NCBI GenBank assembly: GCA_026182355.1
Contig: JAPFBL010000001.1
Span: 868,001-932,000 of the forward strand
Reading direction: 5' to 3'
Source of the DNA: Hermatobates lingyangjiaoensis
Lineage: Eukaryota; Arthropoda; Insecta; Hemiptera; Hermatobatidae
DNA: 64,000 nt
Positions within the stretch are counted from its first letter, which is position 1. Each line of letters opens with the position of its first letter. Under the pieces are notes generated by a model. That model searched no databases. It was not told the DNA's origin and worked only from the letters and a program-made list of their open reading frames with translations. The translations under genes and the position numbers were made by a program. Shown piece after piece: positions 1 to 11,671 of the stretch.

Positions 1-2895
1 TGTTTAAATCAAATATAAATTAATCCGTTAACACATGCGTTAGAGTATAATATTAACACATTCTTAAAATATTCCTCTCAACAGATTTACGTTTGTTAAA
101 AAAATATATTTTCAATTAATTTTCTCTCATTTAAAAAAAAAAAAATTGGTTTTCTGGATATCGAGCTTATGCATACTCATATTTCGTTCACAAGTGATAA
201 ATATTTCAGCCTAATGTCAAAACTCATTTGACTGCATGTTAAAACTGAAAAAGAGTACAAAAGATGACAGTTTAGAGTAGAATTAAATATTATGTACCAT
301 CAAATTAATCTTACACAGATTAGAAATCAAAGCCATATGATTTAAGGATACACTTTATTGAGTATAACTACTGTAAATCAGTAGGTTTTTTTTTTTGTAG
401 AAATTTCTTAATTAGAACAAACTTCTGATAAACTCTGATAAAAATTTTTTTTTTAAATATGATTAGAATAGGGTAGAAACATTAAGTCTCTACACAAAAA
501 ACTTTACTTTCGACAAATTTCGAACACTTAGTGCTTCCTGCCCTATACTAATCACGAGTAATACCATACAATGAATGCTTGCATAGCTCCTGAGTTATTT
601 AAATACATTCAAAGAATCAATTGTAATATTATAGTTATTAAAAGTTTGGTTTTCTCACATGTTTAAGTAATGTAATTACGTTATTAGAAAATTAGTTTAA
701 TTTCGATGTTTTTAACTTAGAAACCCATTTGTCATGTATTCATAAGATTCTGCATCGGTGAACGTATGGGTGCATTTGGCACTGTTTTCATTAACTCACT
801 CAACAGTTTGTATGTTTTGAAAAATCATAATCAAATAACCATTTATATCTTTAAAAACTGTAATAAATTATATTATTAATGATTAAATGCGTAGTTCTGG
901 CAAATTGGCAGAGTTTTGAGAAATAATTAAATAATTGTTAATAGAGAATAATTTGTTTAGCTAGTGGACATACAAATTGTACAGTTATGATTCATGTTGT
1001 TAGCCTGTTACAAGTTTAAGGAATGTTGGGTTTTATAAAGATAATGTTACATAAGAGTTTATGCACCAATAGCGTCAATAATCGAAAAGGTTTCAGGAAA
1101 ACATTTCTAGCATAAAAAATAAGCAATAATCATTTGTGTATACGTGAAACATACTTTGTCTATAATTTGTCAAGATAGATTTAATAAACACACACAAATG
1201 ATAAAAAAAAATACTATTTATTGAGAAATGTGCTCAGGTTAGTTTGCGGAGGTAATATTATTCAAAGAAGATTTATATTTTCTCTTCACTGAGCTTTTCA
1301 CCTTCGCTTTTCCATATTACAAACCATCAACAAAAGTCATTATACTCATTATTGCTATGGATGTTTCTTTTATTAACTGTCAACTGTGATTTTACATAAG
1401 TTATTCATATTGCGGATTACAGTTTTTTATTCTATGTCCTTAGTTTTATGATTAGTAACTTGTTATCTTAATTATATTTGATTGATATACGGATTACTTG
1501 AATAATAATATTTACAATTCAATCGTTAGTTGGTCTTTGTGAGATGTGAAGTATATTTTAAGACTGTAAATAGTATAAGAAAGGTTAAAAAGCTTAATGG
1601 AGCTAACTAAGTGACTTTCCTTGACTAATATTACTCCGCGATGTAATCTGACCACATTCCTCAATAAATAAAATATTATTTCATTTTTATATGTGTTTAA
1701 ATTGATGTTTTCCATTATAAGTGAAGTTTGTTTTAAGTACTAAACTTGATGACTTGAACGACTCCGACTTGATAATAATTAATTATCATTATTGTTCTTC
1801 CAGTCTAAGTTAGAGCTACTGTTATCAATAATATAATTGTTTTTTAGTAATATATTTTTAGTATATTAGTAGTCAATTTAAATAAAATGGCTATATGGAT
1901 AGAAAAAGTGATCAGCTAAAAATGCAGTAAATAGGTGGAGTCATAAGGTGCTTGCTTACACCTGAGGACTAGGCAACCTGCACCGCATACCTGTCATACG
2001 CGTGCTTAGACTCGCAGTGAAGGAACTTACTGGTGTCGTTAGGAATTCCTCAATGATACCAATTTCCCCTAATCTATAAATTATTTGAGAACTCTACAAA
2101 AAATAATATAACAATCTACAAGTATACAATGGGCAGGTGAGTTGAAAGTTCATTCTTTATTCAGATTATTTGGAATTTTTTTTAAAGAATAATTATTTGT
2201 AATCTTTAAATAGTTTATTATATACAACACTCGTTTAGTTTATTATAAATTACTGTATGGTAGTGCATTAACATACGTCAAATTTAGAAAAGTGTGACAA
2301 ATCCTTGCAATGTTTACTGAAAATTATAGAATATTAACTTGTTTATTTGGCTAGGTCTTTACTTTTGTACTCTAAATCAGGTTAAGTTTTAGAGCTCACA
2401 AGGCTAACTCACTCAGTAACTCTTCAATATTGAAGAGAAGAAAGAAAATGAAATGAAAGTTTCTATAAAGAAGATTTAAAAAAAAATCACAAAACGATAT
2501 TTTAATGGCAATAATGATAAAAAATAATACAAAGTTATTAAAATCTATTATAATTGCTGAATAGATAATGAGTAAATTGTCGACACTGACAGACTGACTG
2601 ATAGCATTAAGCACTTTGAATTAGTTACTTGTTAGGGAAGACCTTGTTGTAGAAGCCGCCAATTAATCAAGGCGATGCAGAGGTATCATTCACCAGCTAT
2701 GTTTCTTCCCTTTCTAATCAAGAGACATCATTGTTTAATCTAACAACATATCTAAAAGCTATGTAGAAGTAACAGCCTTAAGATTATTAAAAATAAATTA
2801 AAGCTTTTTTTAGATTCTTTATAATATGTTTATATATTTTGTTTTTACTATTTCCATGCAGAATTTTATTTAATGAATGCAAATACGAGATTTTT
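1..2895. other. AT-rich intergenic DNA
   Basis: No coding signature. A GC-richer patch at about 1935-2050 (CACCTGAGGACTAGGCAACC, CATACGCGTGC) shares GGCAACCTGCA with 5308-5320 and is the only notable feature. Confidence 0.5.
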
Positions 2896-3076
2896 CATTT
2901 TTATTTGATGATTATGTCAGCTTTGTATATACCTAACAGTAAATTCTTAGTCCAGTTTTTACATTTATTTAATGATTCTGGCATTACGAAATCTTAGTCG
3001 AATTAAAAATTTTTATATTTTTATTTAATGATAATGGCAGATTTGGGTACACCTTACCGTAAATTTCCAGTCGACA
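2896..3076 (+). repeat. imperfect tandem repeat, three units of about 60 bp
   Basis: Units begin CATTTTTATTTGATGATTATG (2896), CATTTATTTAATGATTCTGG (2962) and ATTTTTATTTAATGATAATGG (3017), each continuing to a CAG/CGAC-type end (TTAGTCCAG, TTAGTCGA, TCCAGTCGAC). Strongly diverged. Confidence 0.65.
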
Positions 3077-3317
3077 AATTAATGGAAAATTTGAAGCATA
3101 TATGGTATGAAACTGTTTAAACAGAATGAGATCTCCTGAATATAAGCTTGATATTTAAATGTCTTAATTACCAGTGTAATTATTTTTATTAAACATAACT
3201 TTTTCATGTTTTGTATTTAGGAGTGCTCTAGCGAAATAATAATAATTACATCCATTTTGAGTAAATTATCAGTTTGATTTATAGTGTTGGCTTTCCTATT
3301 GTGCCAAAGTTCTTTTG

Positions 3318-4165
3318 CCATTCTTTTCTTATTCTCCTAAGGAATCTATTGTCTGATGATTATTTAGTGGTTTGATATGATGATTCTTTGATCTGAATCA
3401 AAGATAAAATACATAAAACTTGCTCGTCAATTTCCGGCTTTATTGTTCATAAAATAAAGAGTGTTTTATGGACTGTTATAATTATTAATTATTAATTAAA
3501 CTGTTGGACAAAATAGAGAGCCACCATATATTGTATATAATTAATTTTTTTAATTCTGTGAATGTAATATGCTGAAAATGAACTTTTTTTTAGAATTGTG
3601 ACAATAATAATGATGTATGATTACAATTACATTAACTTTTTTCATGAATAAAGAAAAAACAAAGTAATCTTTATTTAAATGTTTTGATACAAGTAATTCA
3701 AGATTGTGAGCTTAACTAGCTCGAACACTCTTCTTGGCTGTTGCAGCAACGTTATGGTTATGCAATCATACAAGAATAAGTAACTATTTCAAAATATGTT
3801 ACGAAGAGAGTGAAAAAATTACTCTTGCTGTAATGAAAAGGCTGTTATTTTAATTCAACTGGATGCAAGCTCATATAAGGATATCGACGAATAAAGAAGC
3901 AGCTTCGCTGACAGAAAGTGATCCACTAACATTTATCTTGTTCAATTCTTTTCTTTCTTTCCGAAGAAATTTATTCCCTGATGGTTATTTAGTTGTTTCT
4001 TACCTGGTCCATCTGCTAAATAATTCTTTGGTCTGAAACAGTCATAAAATATACAAGACTTGCTGTTAACCGGCATTATTGTTCACAAAATAAAGAGTGT
4101 TTTGTGGTCTGCTATAATTATTGGGTTAGAGTGTTAGAAAAAAAACAAAGAACCACCATACATAA
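3318..4165 (+). repeat. diverged direct repeat pair (3318-3530 and 3943-4165)
   Basis: Both copies share, in order, ATTATTTAGTGGTTT / GGTTATTTAGTTGTTT, GATTCTTTGATCTGAA / AATTCTTTGGTCTGAA, AAACTTGCT / AGACTTGCT, TTATTGTTCATAAAATAAAG / TTATTGTTCACAAAATAAAG, GAGTGTTTTATGG / GAGTGTTTTGTGG and CCACCATA. No coding potential was recognised. This may be an unclassified dispersed repeat or an old local duplication; the DNA between the copies looks unique. Confidence 0.75.
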
Positions 4166-5589
4166 TTTAAAGAGCACACACAACACGACAGTACGAGAAA
4201 AGTGTAGAGGAACGTAGAAGCATCTGACAATGGAAACACATACGAATGTTTTCTCCAACCCTCTATACAAGACCTCTCTATACTAGACAAGACTATACAA
4301 GCAATCAATCTGCATCGGACTTCAAACATTCTCTTGCTGCATCTGTGGTAACAATATCTCTTACCCTGGGCACAAATCGTCTTAAACTACCGCATATTAA
4401 ACACAGAGAGGTCTAGATTAATCTAAAAAGTTATTAATTTGATTTTTGCCTGGCCAGTCCTAACAGATATGTTTTTTTCAAGAGAATTAATAGATAATTT
4501 CAAACAATTCCTTAACAAAGTTGATCTTAATCTATTATAACATTATGATTTCATATTATTTTGATTGGAATTAACAAATAGAAAATGTTTTCAAATTGTG
4601 TATACATAGTGCACAAATAGTGTAAATTGTGTACAAATATCAATATTTATATTTTATATTATTATCAAATATAAATATTGATAATATTAGGTAGTACAGT
4701 TGTTCATTCAAAAAAAAAATAATAACCTTTAATAAAATCTCTACTTTAATTATTTATTAACTCTGGAATTAAGATGTGTACAAGGAAAAATAAAAAAACT
4801 TGATGAAGTGCATGTAGTATTGAATAAATGGAGCATACAGTAGCAATTATTAAAAAAAAACTAATAAAAGATACACACAAATGACATAATAAACATAATA
4901 ATAACGGATTGGATTCCTTCAAACATGAAACTAGTTGAAAAATTCAAATAATATGATTTTAATATTACTGTACTATAATTAGAGTATAGACAAAGATATT
5001 AGTTATAAATTAGTACGATAAATACAACGAAATAACAGAAGTCAACTACATGTTTGCCAGATTTTCAGTTCACTAGAGAGAATTTTAATAAGGAATTATG
5101 CAAAAACTAAATATGCACTGTATCATTGACATTAATTTTCAATATTTATTAAAATTTACAAACTATACAAAATTAAAACAGAAAAAAATATACATAAAGT
5201 AACCTTAAGTAATTAACATTATATATTACTGAAATAAAGAACTTTAGTTGAATGTTAAATCAAACATAATGCGTCAGGTAGTCATTTTATACCTGCAATG
5301 TAGGCAACCTGCAATACTTACCTGCATGAAGTAGGCTATAATCAGAATAATAACATTACTTGAACAATTATAAAATCATCAGCATTATTTAATTGCAGAT
5401 AATATTTAGCATTTTAAAGTTTTATTAGTGTTATTTTTATGTACCTTGTATAAATTTTTGATTTTTATTTTTTAAAATAACTTCGGTTTATCAAGAAATT
5501 AATTTAAAATAATAAAACATATTTGTCAATTCTTTTGCAAATTTAATTCTATTATTGTAACCAATGTTTTCTAAGTTGGTTTGGGCTAA
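4166..5589. other. AT-rich intergenic DNA
   Basis: No repeat family or coding region recognised apart from the GTAGGCAACCTGCAATAC patch near 5305-5325, similar to one near 1970. Confidence 0.5.
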
Positions 5590-6017
5590 GTTACAGTGAG
5601 TGTCCCAGAAGAGAACTCACATAGGCTACAATCTGGCCTCTTGTGATACCACAAATAAGAAAAGGGTTATTCTGTCCCCTTCACAGGTCCACTTGAGCTA
5701 TCGCCAGCTAGAGCATTCAGGAAGAAAGTGAGGAACAGATTCGTCCACTTCCACGTTTTGACATACTCTGCTGATGTCCATTGGCTTCAGGCCTAACCTG
5801 GTGGCATGCCTTCCTGTTTTTTGCCAATGTCCGCTATAAACCGCAATCACATTGGCTACTATTTAGAAAGAAGTTCCTAAGTCCTTCTGTAATTACAGGT
5901 AGGTCATATCTGATTCAAAATTAGACACGTGCTCTCCCATGTTCATTTTTGGTTAGCAACCAAAAATCAGCATTGGAGTTGGCTGCTTTTATATTCCAGT
6001 GACCCGGAGCCCAAATA
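5590..6017 (-). pseudogene. non-LTR retrotransposon ORF2 C-terminus (RNase H end plus Cys/His tail), decayed
   Basis: On the minus strand from about 6017, WAPGHWNIKAANSNADF matches the RNase H segment W-x-PGH-x-x-I-x-x-N-x-x-AD of I/R1/Jockey-type elements. After a stop, YSGHWQKTGRHATRLGL and CQNVEVDESVPHFLPEC match the region after RNase H (TGH...H..RLGL...C..C..E...H...C). Stops interrupt the frames, so this is a dead 5'-truncated relic. The exact clade is not certain. Confidence 0.7.
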
Positions 6018-6221
6018 AGTTCAAATTACAATTACTCTCTAACAATGTATAATAATTTCTGTCAATAAAAGGAAATATTCTGAAGAAATAGCAAAATTGA
6101 AATTCTTCAAGTCATCATTTCCTTTAAATGATCGTATCGTCGGCTCTGACACGAACAGAAGCAATGGTTGATCAGATTGTCAGGGAAATATGAGGCAAAA
6201 TCAAATGAACTTTTGCTTAAA

Positions 6222-6265
6222 ACACAGATCCAAACTAGATGATGTGTTCTAGTTTGGATCTGTGT
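6222..6265. repeat. perfect 18-bp inverted repeat (hairpin)
   Basis: Arms 6222-6239 (ACACAGATCCAAACTAGA) and 6248-6265 are exact reverse complements with an 8-base loop. It lies just 5' of the mariner relic and may be the remains of an unrelated small insertion. Confidence 0.9.
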
Positions 6266-6384
6266 AAACATCTGTCTAAACTCGTCACAAGTTTAGCTTA
6301 TGACGAATGGAGGAACTAGCCTGGGTCGCGCGCGTTCTCGGCTTTACCACCGATGGAGCCATGGTTGAGGAAGAAGTACCTTCG

Positions 6385-6890
6385 TCTGCTGCGCAAAGGA
6401 TTATAATAAAGTTTTTAGTCAATGAAGGCGTTAAGTCGTCAAGAATTTTAACTCGTTGAGGGCACATTTTGAGGACAGTATCCTGCCCCCAAATATCCTT
6501 GGGGGAGATAATTTAAGGACGGACGGGAACACGTCAAAAACGAAAGTCATGATCGACGTCCAAGGATGAGACTTACATATGACAATAACTGTGTCGTTCA
6601 AGACCTTATTAAATGTGATTGCTGTTTTACCGTGAAATGAATTTTCACTTCACAATTACTTATGTGATTGTTCAATCCTTATTAGTGATCAACTTGGTTT
6701 CAGAAAAATTAGTGTTCGATGGGTTCCAAGGTTGTTGACTGGAAACCAGAAACAATGTCAGGTTGGGGATCACTGAAACGCTTCTGAATCGATTTCAGCA
6801 AGAAGGAGAGGTCTTTTTGAAGCGCATCGTGACATGTGAAGAGACGTCAATACATCATGCAATGAATGTATAAAAAAAATACCGTTTATA
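6385..6890 (+). pseudogene. mariner-family transposase relic
   Basis: Pieces in shifting frames match mariner transposase in the right order. First comes IKFLVNEGVKSSRILTR (N-terminal helix-turn-helix start), then FKDGREHVKNESHDRRPRM, then QDLIKCDCCFTVK, then LGFRKISVRWVPRLLT, and finally FLKRIVTCEET, which contains the region of the first catalytic aspartate (normally GDET). Multiple stops and shifts are present and the 3' half with the remaining catalytic residues is missing. No terminal inverted repeats were identified. Confidence 0.75.
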
Positions 6891-6918
6891 TTTGATTCAT
6901 CCTTGTATTAGGATGGAA

Positions 6919-6960
6919 GAATTACTGCCCCCTTATTTAGGGGGGGGGGGGGGCAGTAAT
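6919..6960. repeat. inverted repeat containing a run of 14 G
   Basis: AATTACTGCCCCC is mirrored as GGGGGCAGTAATT around TTATTTA, and the right arm is expanded to 14 consecutive G (6940-6953). It directly follows the mariner relic. Confidence 0.85.
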
Positions 6961-7340
6961 TATATTATATTTATATATAATTTTTATACATAAGGGATAT
7001 TCATAAACTACTAAAAAATTGTTTAACTAAAGTACCTAAAGTAAGTATTGCAAAATTTCACTGTTATTCATTTTACTATTACAAACGCATAGTAAAATAT
7101 TTTGTTTATAATGTAATAGAAAAAGTATCAACATATTTGTAAAGTTATCTCATTTATGATGTTAAAGGTAAAGAATGTGATTTAAGATGCTGTAGACTCT
7201 ACAGCTTCTCTACAGTGTAGAGAATCAAGAAGTTTCCTCATACAATGTCTATTTCCACATATTTATTGAACTCCTCCTACTTATGAGTTTGAATTTTATC
7301 TCGTTGAGCACAATTTATCTCAAATATAACAACGCGTAGA

Positions 7341-7634
7341 GGGCCAGATTAGCTCAGTGGTTAATGTAAACGCCTCTGGGCTGGTAGTCCGGGGTTCAAT
7401 CCCCACGTGACCCTCAATTTATTCACGCGAGAGGTGAATAAATCTGATACGTGGTCCCACGGTGAGGACGTTCAGCCTTCGGTCCCGAGACTTTAACGGT
7501 ACACGTTAAAGATCCCTACTAAAAATGCACTTGAGTAAGTCAACATTTAGGACTCCCAATCTGTAAAATGACCGATCAAACAAAAAGCCGGTAAACTGCT
7601 GACGTTATCACCCAATAGGGGATCGGTTAAAAAA
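7341..7634 (+). mobile_element. tRNA-derived SINE, copy A
   Basis: Starts GGGCCAGATTAGCTCAGTGG (tRNA box A) and carries GGTTCAATCCCC (box B), then a non-tRNA body shared with copies at 27308 and 57694: ATTTATTCACG, GAGGACGTTCAGCC, GTTAAAGATCCCTACT, CACTTGAGT, AAAAAGCCGGTAAAC, GGGGATCGGTTAA. The boxes are internal RNA polymerase III promoter elements. Divergent from the other copies, so fairly old. Confidence 0.85.
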
Positions 7635-7720
7635 TATATAAAAAAAATAACAACACTTATCAAAGATTTCAATGTAAATATATAAAAAAAAATAACAACA
7701 CTTATCAAAGATTTCAATGT
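7632..7720 (+). repeat. 44/45-bp tandem duplication at the SINE 3' end
   Basis: Copies 7632-7675 and 7676-7720 are identical apart from one A in an A-run, so the duplication is recent. It includes the A-rich SINE tail and flanking DNA. Confidence 0.9.
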
Positions 7721-8428
7721 AGTAACGATTTCTGAGAACTGTATTGGAAGAATGTAGTTTCACAAATAGTAAAGGAGGTCTTTTTGTAAGTAAACTGGAG
7801 TTGGATGTTTAGTATAACGTTTTGTGATGCGTCTCAAATGACTACTGTTACCAACTATGACGATCATCATATTCTTGCATCTATACATCAAATGCGGTCT
7901 CTAAAATCATAATCATAATCAATAGCAGTCGAGAACTCTTATCAAATATCATAAATTATGACTTACCTTTTTGTTTAGCTTGCAATAAAGAATTAGAGAG
8001 ACACCCAACAAAAGCACATGCTATTGAAAATTTTTGCTTAATTCATGATTACCCGCTTAGCAGAAAAACAAAGGAGCTAACACGGAATGACAGATATTCA
8101 AGAGGTGGAACAACAAATATATTTAATTGTTCCTACTAGGCTCTCCTGCTTTCTTTATGTAAACTGCATTACTTGTACGGATTTTGGAAAATTTTATGAT
8201 TACTACGTGGATTAATTACGTAAAAATACGTGGTTATTACTAAATACCAAAATTTTTAAATATCAATTCGTTATTTGTGTGTTTGAAAGTATTATATTAT
8301 AATAAAGATAGCTCTGAAAGTAGTAAAAATATGTTTTGTACTGATTTTATTGATATCGATTCTCATTTTTAATATTCAGTAGTAGTAAATCATTAGTTGT
8401 GCAATCCGTAATTGTGTGGTATTTACTC
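7720..8428. other. AT-rich DNA with an orphan open frame
   Basis: The plus-strand frame 7861-8139 is open for 92 codons without a Met start (includes YDLPFCLACNKELERHPTKA and CLIHDYPLSRKTKELT). No family recognised; possibly a transposon remnant or chance. Confidence 0.3.
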
Positions 8429-8557
8429 ATTCTGAGATAAAATGGATAAAAAAACAAAAGTCTCCACACAAATGTTGTGGAGACACAACACTTTTGTATT
8501 GAGACTCCACACATTTGTGTGGAGACTTTTGTTTGTTTATCCATTTTACCTCAGAAT
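8429..8557. repeat. palindromic element with 46-bp inverted arms (PLE terminal-repeat type)
   Basis: Arms 8429-8474 and 8512-8557 differ at only two positions; shared motifs are AAAATGGATAAA and CAAAAGTCTCCACACAAATG. A single copy of the same end is at 29838-29875 next to a ribozyme-like motif. This therefore looks like a head-to-head junction of two terminal-repeat ends of one element family. Confidence 0.8.
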
Positions 8558-10854
8558 CAGTAGTAGTAGTTTTGTTGAATGAAATTTGTGTATTTCATTA
8601 ATTAATTAATATAGGTATGTTTTAATTAATTAACATTTACCTATAAAAGATAATATAGAGATTTTAGTTAATTAATCTTTGAAATTACCTAAAAAAATAT
8701 GGTATATATTAAAAATTACTGACAACATTCCGCTAAGACAAAACGATTAATACAAACTTTAAAATTTTTTTTTATTAAAATAAGTAAAACAACTTTCGGA
8801 TAATATAGAACAGATTTTTAAGTTTAGAACATATCTTTAATTATTTATGAAGTTCTATTAGCAATGAAAAATATAATTTGCTATGCCACTAGAAATGTTA
8901 TTGGGTATGCTTCGTCATTCCGTTACTAGATAGCAGCACAAACCTGTCTGACATCAGGACCCTCTGAGTCGCTGTCACAGTCTCACCTTTCAAATTAAAT
9001 TGAAAAAATGTCGTTTTCATCAAAGTCTCTGTATTGAAACTCTAAACCAGAAAAAAAATAGATGACTTTTAATAATCTTCTGTTACGGAATGATTTCATA
9101 ATAGTACATTTGATATGCTAAGATCATAGTGTTAAATTATTATTATTATTAATAATGGCTCTTTGATTTATACATATACAGTACATATATAGAAATTACC
9201 CAGATCTTCCTTTTCATAATTTTGGTCTGAAGCATTAGATCTAAATAACATTGAATTCGAGAATAAACCCTTAAAATTTATTCGAGCAATGACGCAGGCA
9301 TTAAACTCTACCTCTACATCTTAGTGTGCATGAAAGCCTGTTCTAATGCATGTTGGTAGTCAAGAGACTTTTCAAATATCAGAATAAGAAAATATAAAGG
9401 GCAGTAACTGTTTGTTATTAAGTTTATCTTTGACACATTATATCTTCTAATTTTCTTAACACAGAAACATTGTGTGTGAGTAGTTTTCTAAAACATACGT
9501 CCTAACTTTTTTAAAAAAAAAATTTTTTTTTGGAATTAGTTAACTCTTTTTTTCTAACAAACATATAATGTTTGATAAAATAATCTATTTAAATTTTATT
9601 AATATTGAGGTATATTTTTTTATTTACAAAATTGAACCTCATTGATATAAATGATATTTTTTAAATTTTGTTGATAAATTTACTTAACATAATTTTATTT
9701 GGTACTTTCAATAGGGTTTCACTGAACTAACGTACTAAGTTTGAACAAAATCTTTTCATCTCAGAAAATTTCAACGACTTTTACTAAATTTCCAAAGACA
9801 TAAATTAGTTTTAAAAAAAATGAGGAAAAAAGACAAATTAAAACTAAAACAAAGTTTTAGTTATTAAAACGTACAGAGGGCTCGGAAGATGAGTGTGAAG
9901 CACGTATCCATTATATGAATCTTGTTCATTATTGGAGCTATACAGGTTAACATCTGTTACTATTCGAGTTGAATAATCCGTATACTGAGTTCTTCTTGAA
10001 GATGGATGCTGTCCGAAACTGGGCAAGTTAAACATTAGTCTAAGAGGTAAAATAGATTATTCAACTATTATTATAATGATGTTACAGCGTCTGTCTGCGT
10101 GTTGACAAAGTTTAAAAATTATAATGATATTGCAAATATAATATGAAAGTACATGAACCAATCTACTTGAAAAGGTATGATAACTTATACATGTGAGACG
10201 TGTAATGATAACAAACGTATGATGATTTATAACAATTTATATTTTTATCTTATTTTCTATCATTATCAGTTTTCGGTACTTTAGGCCATACTACGCATGC
10301 CTAATCTACTAATACACAAGATAGCTATTTCTAATTATGTATTGTGAACTTATCTCATATGAATCCCTAAATCTGTAAAAGTTAAAAGCAATCAACTATA
10401 TAAAATAATGATAGTAAAATATTGATGCTAGAATATTTCACAGACAATATTATTATAGAAATTCAGAAAGTCTATTAGAGCTTTATTCTTTCTTTTATTA
10501 AGGAGATTTTATAATTCTATATATTAGTATAACGATTCTCTTTAACATACCTCAAGCAATTGAATTCTTACAGACGTAAAAAAATTACAAGACACAGTTA
10601 TACATTGTGCCATTCACCCGGCAATAATCCAGATATCCTTCATGCATTTTTTTTATTATTTTGTTTGTAACTTAAAGGTCTAATAATATATATCTCTACT
10701 TAAATTGTATTCTATTGTTTTATATTTATTGAGAATTTGAGAATTCTTGGGTCCAACATAATGTGTTGTGCAAATTTGTCAGTCTCTATGTGAGTTTGCG
10801 TGTACTTAATTAATGAGTTTGTATTAAAAACTAATGATTAAGATTAGAGGTAAA
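8558..10854. other. AT-rich intergenic DNA, nothing recognised
   Basis: Short frames only; no transposon or RNA signature seen. Confidence 0.5.
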
Positions 10855-10985
10855 AAATTATTCATTTTTTGAAGCATTTAAGTTCTGAAGTAGTGAAAAA
10901 ATGATTCATTGTTTGAAGGATTTAATTTATGTTCGAAGTAGTGCAAAAATGTATTCATTGTTTGAAGCATAGAATTTATAGTAGT
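10855..10985 (+). repeat. imperfect tandem repeat, about 2.3 units of roughly 57 bp
   Basis: ATTCATTTTTTGAAGCATTT, ATTCATTGTTTGAAGGATTT and ATTCATTGTTTGAAGCATAG start successive units; GAAGTAGTGAAAAAATG and GAAGTAGTGCAAAAATG link them. Confidence 0.75.
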
Positions 10986-11571
10986 AATTCATATTTATAA
11001 TGACATTACATAGCAGTCTGTTTTAAGATTAATTACCGGGCTTATTTTTGTAAAATATCTTAAATAATCGTATTTTGTTGCACTATTACTGTCCATCAGG
11101 CATATTTTTTAAATGCTTTTCTGCATAGCGTAAACATATAAGAGAATGAACTTAAAATAGTAATCAGAAGTAATTTATTTATTTATTGTTAACCTAAAAC
11201 CAGAGCAGGGCTACCATCTCTTGGGATTTTTCCTATTATCTTGGAATTACTATCCTGTGCTCGGGTCTTGAGATATGCTTCAGTAATTTGCCGAAATCTT
11301 GATATATTTGAATGGTAGCTGTTTATTAGCTATCTTTATACAATATCCACTTAATTATAGTACTAATATGAATTGTATGTACTTCCTGTCTAAAGAATAG
11401 TTCAATTTATTAACAAATATACAAGAAACTTAACTTCTTCAACTTCCTAACTCGTCTTACACTCGTATTAAATATGTTAACTTTGGATTTAATCAATGAG
11501 ACACTTGTGTTTCATACACTATCATCAATATCTTGATGTTTCAATCCTGGGATTCTGCCAATTTTCAAAAA

Positions 11572-11671
11572 ATTCTCTAGATATCTAGAGAAGGTTACCA
11601 ATGATTTTATCTTATTTGAGATATTTTTATTCTCTAAATATCTAGAGAAGGTTACCAATGATTTTATCTTA
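11572..11671 (+). repeat. 43-bp direct repeats containing a 16-bp palindrome
   Basis: Copies 11572-11614 and 11629-11671 differ at one base. The first includes the perfect palindrome CTCTAGATATCTAGAG; the second has CTCTAAATATCTAGAG. Confidence 0.95.

Noticed and set aside
7341..7415. tRNA gene suggested by box A and box B
   Set aside because: No cloverleaf is kept; the sequence continues into a body shared by three copies, so it is a SINE.
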